Below, piece after piece: positions 6,870 through 8,334 of a stretch of 8,334 nucleotides of DNA. The DNA is taken from NCBI GenBank assembly GCA_013329085.1, contig DUKX01000211.1, forward strand, positions 1 to 8,334, read 5' to 3'. Below the pieces are notes generated by a model that did no database searches, was not told the origin of the DNA, and saw only the letters and a list, made by a program, of their open reading frames with translations. Positions within the stretch are counted from its first letter, which is position 1. The number at the start of each line of letters is the position of its first letter. A program made the translations under genes and the position numbers. This DNA comes from Methanofastidiosum sp. (GTDB lineage: Archaea > Methanobacteriota_B > Thermococci > Methanofastidiosales > Methanofastidiosaceae).

Positions 6870-6917
6870 ACTTATCTTTCAACAAAACCTTTAAAAGTCA
6901 TAGAAAGTAAGATAAGT
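6870..6917 (+). repeat. Imperfect inverted repeat around a TATA-like box before cfbA
   Basis: ACTTATCTTTC (6870-6880) pairs with GAAA-GTAA-GATAAGT (6903-6917): seven plus four matched bases with a four-base bulge on the right arm. The 22-bp interval holds the TATA-like CTTTAAAAG. The placement suggests an operator. The composition is AT-rich, so chance pairing is possible. Confidence 0.35.
6883..6897 (+). promoter_or_regulatory. Candidate BRE/TATA for the cfbA-cfbE operon
   Basis: CAAAACCTTTAAAAG combines an A-rich BRE-like part with the TATA-like CTTTAAAAG (6889-6897). A start about 25 bp downstream would be near 6918, giving a leader of about 45 bases with a strong SD. A second TATA-like box, ATATAAATA (6926-6934), lies closer but would place the start within the SD, so this upstream box is preferred. 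Confidence 0.4.
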
Positions 6918-6943
6918 AACACAAAATATAAATAAAGTAACAC
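6914..6943 (+). repeat. Direct repeat AAGTAACAC x2, 21 bp apart, before cfbA
   Basis: AAGTAACAC occurs at 6914-6922 and 6935-6943. The 21-bp offset is about two helical turns, so both copies face the same side of the DNA. A third shorter copy, AAGTAA, is at 6905-6910. The repeats flank the ATATAAATA box and sit near the likely transcription start, as binding sites for a regulator of F430 synthesis might. The regulator is unknown; this is not the known NikR palindrome. Confidence 0.45.
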
Positions 6944-6950
6944 GATATAT

Positions 6951-6956
6951 GAGGTG
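6951..6956 (+). promoter_or_regulatory. Strong SD (GAGGTG) for cfbA
   Basis: GAGGTG followed by six bases (TGATAA) and the ATG at 6963 is the best SD match in the window. The run GAGGTGTGAT resembles the full GGAGGTGATC complement. It fixes the cfbA start and suggests efficient translation. Confidence 0.75.
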
Positions 6957-6962
6957 TGATAA

Positions 6963-7346
6963 ATGAAAGGTGCAATATTAGTTGGACATGGTAGTAGGCT
7001 CAGTTACAACAAAGAGCTTTTAACAAAATTATCAGAAATTTTTAAAGATTATTTTGATGGAGGAATAATAGAGATTGGATTCATGGAAATGAATGCCCCA
7101 AAGATAATGGACGGTGTAAAAAGTGCTGTTAAGAAGGGTGCCGATGAATTGTATATAATTCCAGTATTCTTAGCAAAAGGCGTTCATACAACGGAAGATA
7201 TTCCAAATGAAGTCGGTGGTTTTCAAAATGGGAAGAGCACAATTGATGTAGACGGTAAAAAAGTAAAACTAATTTACTGCGAACCTATTGGCCCTGACAG
7301 AAGAATTGCTGAGATCCTTTGGGATAGAGTAAAGGAAAAATATTAA
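6963..7346 (+). CDS. cfbA: Sirohydrochlorin nickelochelatase (CbiX-small type)
   Basis: CfbA inserts Ni2+ into sirohydrochlorin, the first dedicated step of coenzyme F430 synthesis; the same family also inserts Co2+ for cobalamin. The 127-residue protein is the short archaeal CbiX-S form, which works as a homodimer. Metal-binding histidines are H9 in LVGHGSR and H75 in PVFLAKGVHTTEDIP, the spacing known for archaeal CfbA. EIGFMEMNAPKIMDGV (37-52) is also typical. The loop after residue 84, which is histidine-rich in several archaeal CbiX-S/CfbA proteins, has no histidine here (GGFQNGKSTIDVDGKK). The ATG has a strong SD. The stop overlaps the next start as TAATG, so cfbA and cfbE are translationally coupled. 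The pairing with cfbE favours nickel for F430 over cobalt for B12 as the main role, though dual use is possible. Confidence 0.93.
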   Translation: MKGAILVGHGSRLSYNKELLTKLSEIFKDYFDGGIIEIGFMEMNAPKIMDGVKSAVKKGADELYIIPVFLAKGVHTTEDIPNEVGGFQNGKSTIDVDGKKVKLIYCEPIGPDRRIAEILWDRVKEKY

Positions 7347-8334
7347 TGAACAAGTTCATCGTACTTGATATAAATCATGGAGGGGATTACCTAGCATCTA
7401 TCCTAAAGGATCGGGGCTACGAGGTAATTGTCTATGATACATATCAAACTAGGGGCGAAAAAAGACAAGAGATCAATAAAAAAAATATTCAGGTCATTGA
7501 TTCGGTAGAAAGGAATTACATAGATTACACCATTGTACATCCTGTCCATTGCCCCGAGCATTTTCTTTCTTCTTTTTCAGATAATAAGAAATTAACACAT
7601 CATGAGCTAGTAAAATTTCTATTTAATGGTAAAAATAATGTAATTGAAATCACGGGGTCAAAGGGCAAAACAACAACGGCCCATATTTTGGCCTATCTTC
7701 TTTCGTTTGACGATGAAGTTTTCCTTAACTCCTCAATGGGTTTTGAGACTTTTCTAAAAGGTAAAGCCAGAGTATTAGACGAAAATAATTCAATATCTGC
7801 TGGGTATACAGCTAAAATATTGTCAGAGCATAATAAAATGCCCCAAGTACTTGAAGAAAGCCTCGGTATATGTGGAGTCGGCAATATCTCAATTCTGACA
7901 AGTACAAATCCAGTCTATAAAATAAAAGGTGGAAATAGTAATTCATTGGAAGCAAAAAAACAGCTTTTCAAATTATCAGAAGATAAGATTATAATTGATG
8001 GAAAAGATAAGATTGCAAATGATTTAGCGGATGAATCTGGAAAAGAAGTAATTCGAATATGGGAAGATGTAAGGATTGAACTTCCTGATTATTTAGAAAT
8101 TGGAAAGGATGTTCAGTCTAGCATTTATTTCAAAGATTTAGAATTGCAATCTAAATTCAATGGAAATTATCTTCTAGCAGGATATGTGAATCCCATGTTA
8201 TTTAGCATTATGGCCCTAAAGATATTAAATAAAGACCTAGGAAAAATGTCAGAGCATTTAACTATGTTTAACGGCGTAGCAAATAGATTATCTGTTGTAA
8301 AAGAAAATGATTATACTAAAATTATTGATAAATC
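7346..8334 (+). CDS. cfbE: Coenzyme F430 synthetase (Mur-ligase-like), 3' end cut off
   Basis: CfbE uses ATP to close the six-membered carbocyclic ring of 15,17(3)-seco-F430-17(3)-acid, the last step to F430. Like Mur ligases it is expected to act through an acyl-phosphate. The frame is open from ATG 7346 to the window end: 329 residues, with the C-terminal domain incomplete. The N-terminus (VLDINHGGDYLASILKDRGY, 6-25) has the HGG pattern of this family. The central domain has the P-loop EITGSKGKTTTAH (101-113; K108 binds phosphate) and the Mg2+-ligand glutamate E170 in VLEESLG. GYVNPMLFSIMAL follows near 277-289, then the FNGVANRL segment. MurC-F enzymes share the fold, but the HGG start and direct coupling to cfbA identify CfbE over a pseudomurein or cyanophycin-type ligase. 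The ATG overlaps the cfbA stop (TAATG), with AGGA nine bases upstream. cfbB, cfbC and cfbD are not in this window and may lie further right. Confidence 0.88.
   Translation, partial: MNKFIVLDINHGGDYLASILKDRGYEVIVYDTYQTRGEKRQEINKKNIQVIDSVERNYIDYTIVHPVHCPEHFLSSFSDNKKLTHHELVKFLFNGKNNVIEITGSKGKTTTAHILAYLLSFDDEVFLNSSMGFETFLKGKARVLDENNSISAGYTAKILSEHNKMPQVLEESLGICGVGNISILTSTNPVYKIKGGNSNSLEAKKQLFKLSEDKIIIDGKDKIANDLADESGKEVIRIWEDVRIELPDYLEIGKDVQSSIYFKDLELQSKFNGNYLLAGYVNPMLFSIMALKILNKDLGKMSEHLTMFNGVANRLSVVKENDYTKIIDK

Noticed and set aside
6870..6962. Riboswitch (cobalamin or NiCo type) before cfbA
   Set aside because: The possible leader is only about 45 bases, AT-rich, and shows no conserved riboswitch core. 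Protein binding sites explain the repeats better.
7693..7884. Minus-strand open frame of 63 codons inside cfbE
   Set aside because: It is antisense to a Mur-ligase domain with an intact P-loop and has no recognisable features.
7346..8334. Mur-type ligase for cell wall (pseudomurein) synthesis
   Set aside because: The HGG N-terminus and the TAATG overlap with cfbA fit coenzyme F430 synthetase better. No other wall genes are nearby.

Overview
The window is AT-rich DNA that most likely comes from a methanogen or a close MCR-bearing archaeon. The main evidence is a pair of coenzyme F430 genes at the right end: a small CbiX-type nickel chelatase (cfbA) that overlaps a Mur-ligase-like F430 synthetase (cfbE). 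F430 is the nickel tetrapyrrole of methyl-coenzyme M reductase. Archaeal TATA/BRE-like boxes, near-leaderless spacing at two genes, purine-rich Shine-Dalgarno (SD) sequences elsewhere and several non-AUG starts agree with this. Methanofastidiosales-like AT-rich lineages are one possibility, but the species cannot be fixed from the sequence alone.

Layout, left to right. (1) Positions 1-1783, minus strand: the start-proximal part of an aspartate kinase gene, cut by the window edge, preceded in its transcript direction by a SprT-like zinc metallopeptidase. (2) A compact 80-bp divergent promoter region at 1784-1863. (3) Positions 1864-5221, plus strand: a tightly packed operon of precorrin-2 dehydrogenase (sirC), glutamyl-tRNA reductase (hemA), porphobilinogen synthase (hemB) and an endonuclease-III-fold DNA glycosylase, joined by abutting or overlapping stops and starts. 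(4) Positions 5218-6760, minus strand: a single-domain response regulator followed by a TPR protein with 42-residue repeats; its stop codon overlaps that of the glycosylase gene. (5) A 202-bp divergent intergenic region at 6761-6962 with TATA-like boxes and short direct and inverted repeats. (6) Positions 6963-8334, plus strand: cfbA and cfbE, the latter cut by the window end.

The two plus-strand blocks make one biochemical unit. HemA and HemB act at the start of tetrapyrrole synthesis (Glu-tRNA to glutamate semialdehyde; ALA to porphobilinogen). SirC oxidises precorrin-2 to sirohydrochlorin. CfbA inserts nickel and CfbE performs the last ring closure to F430. HemL, HemC, HemD, the uroporphyrinogen methyltransferase and CfbB/C/D are not in this window. 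I see no RNA genes, CRISPR array, insertion sequence or prophage. I found no wholly new system. The most interesting points are a possible AUC start codon for hemB, the repeat-rich control region before cfbA, and the orphan receiver/TPR pair between the two tetrapyrrole blocks.
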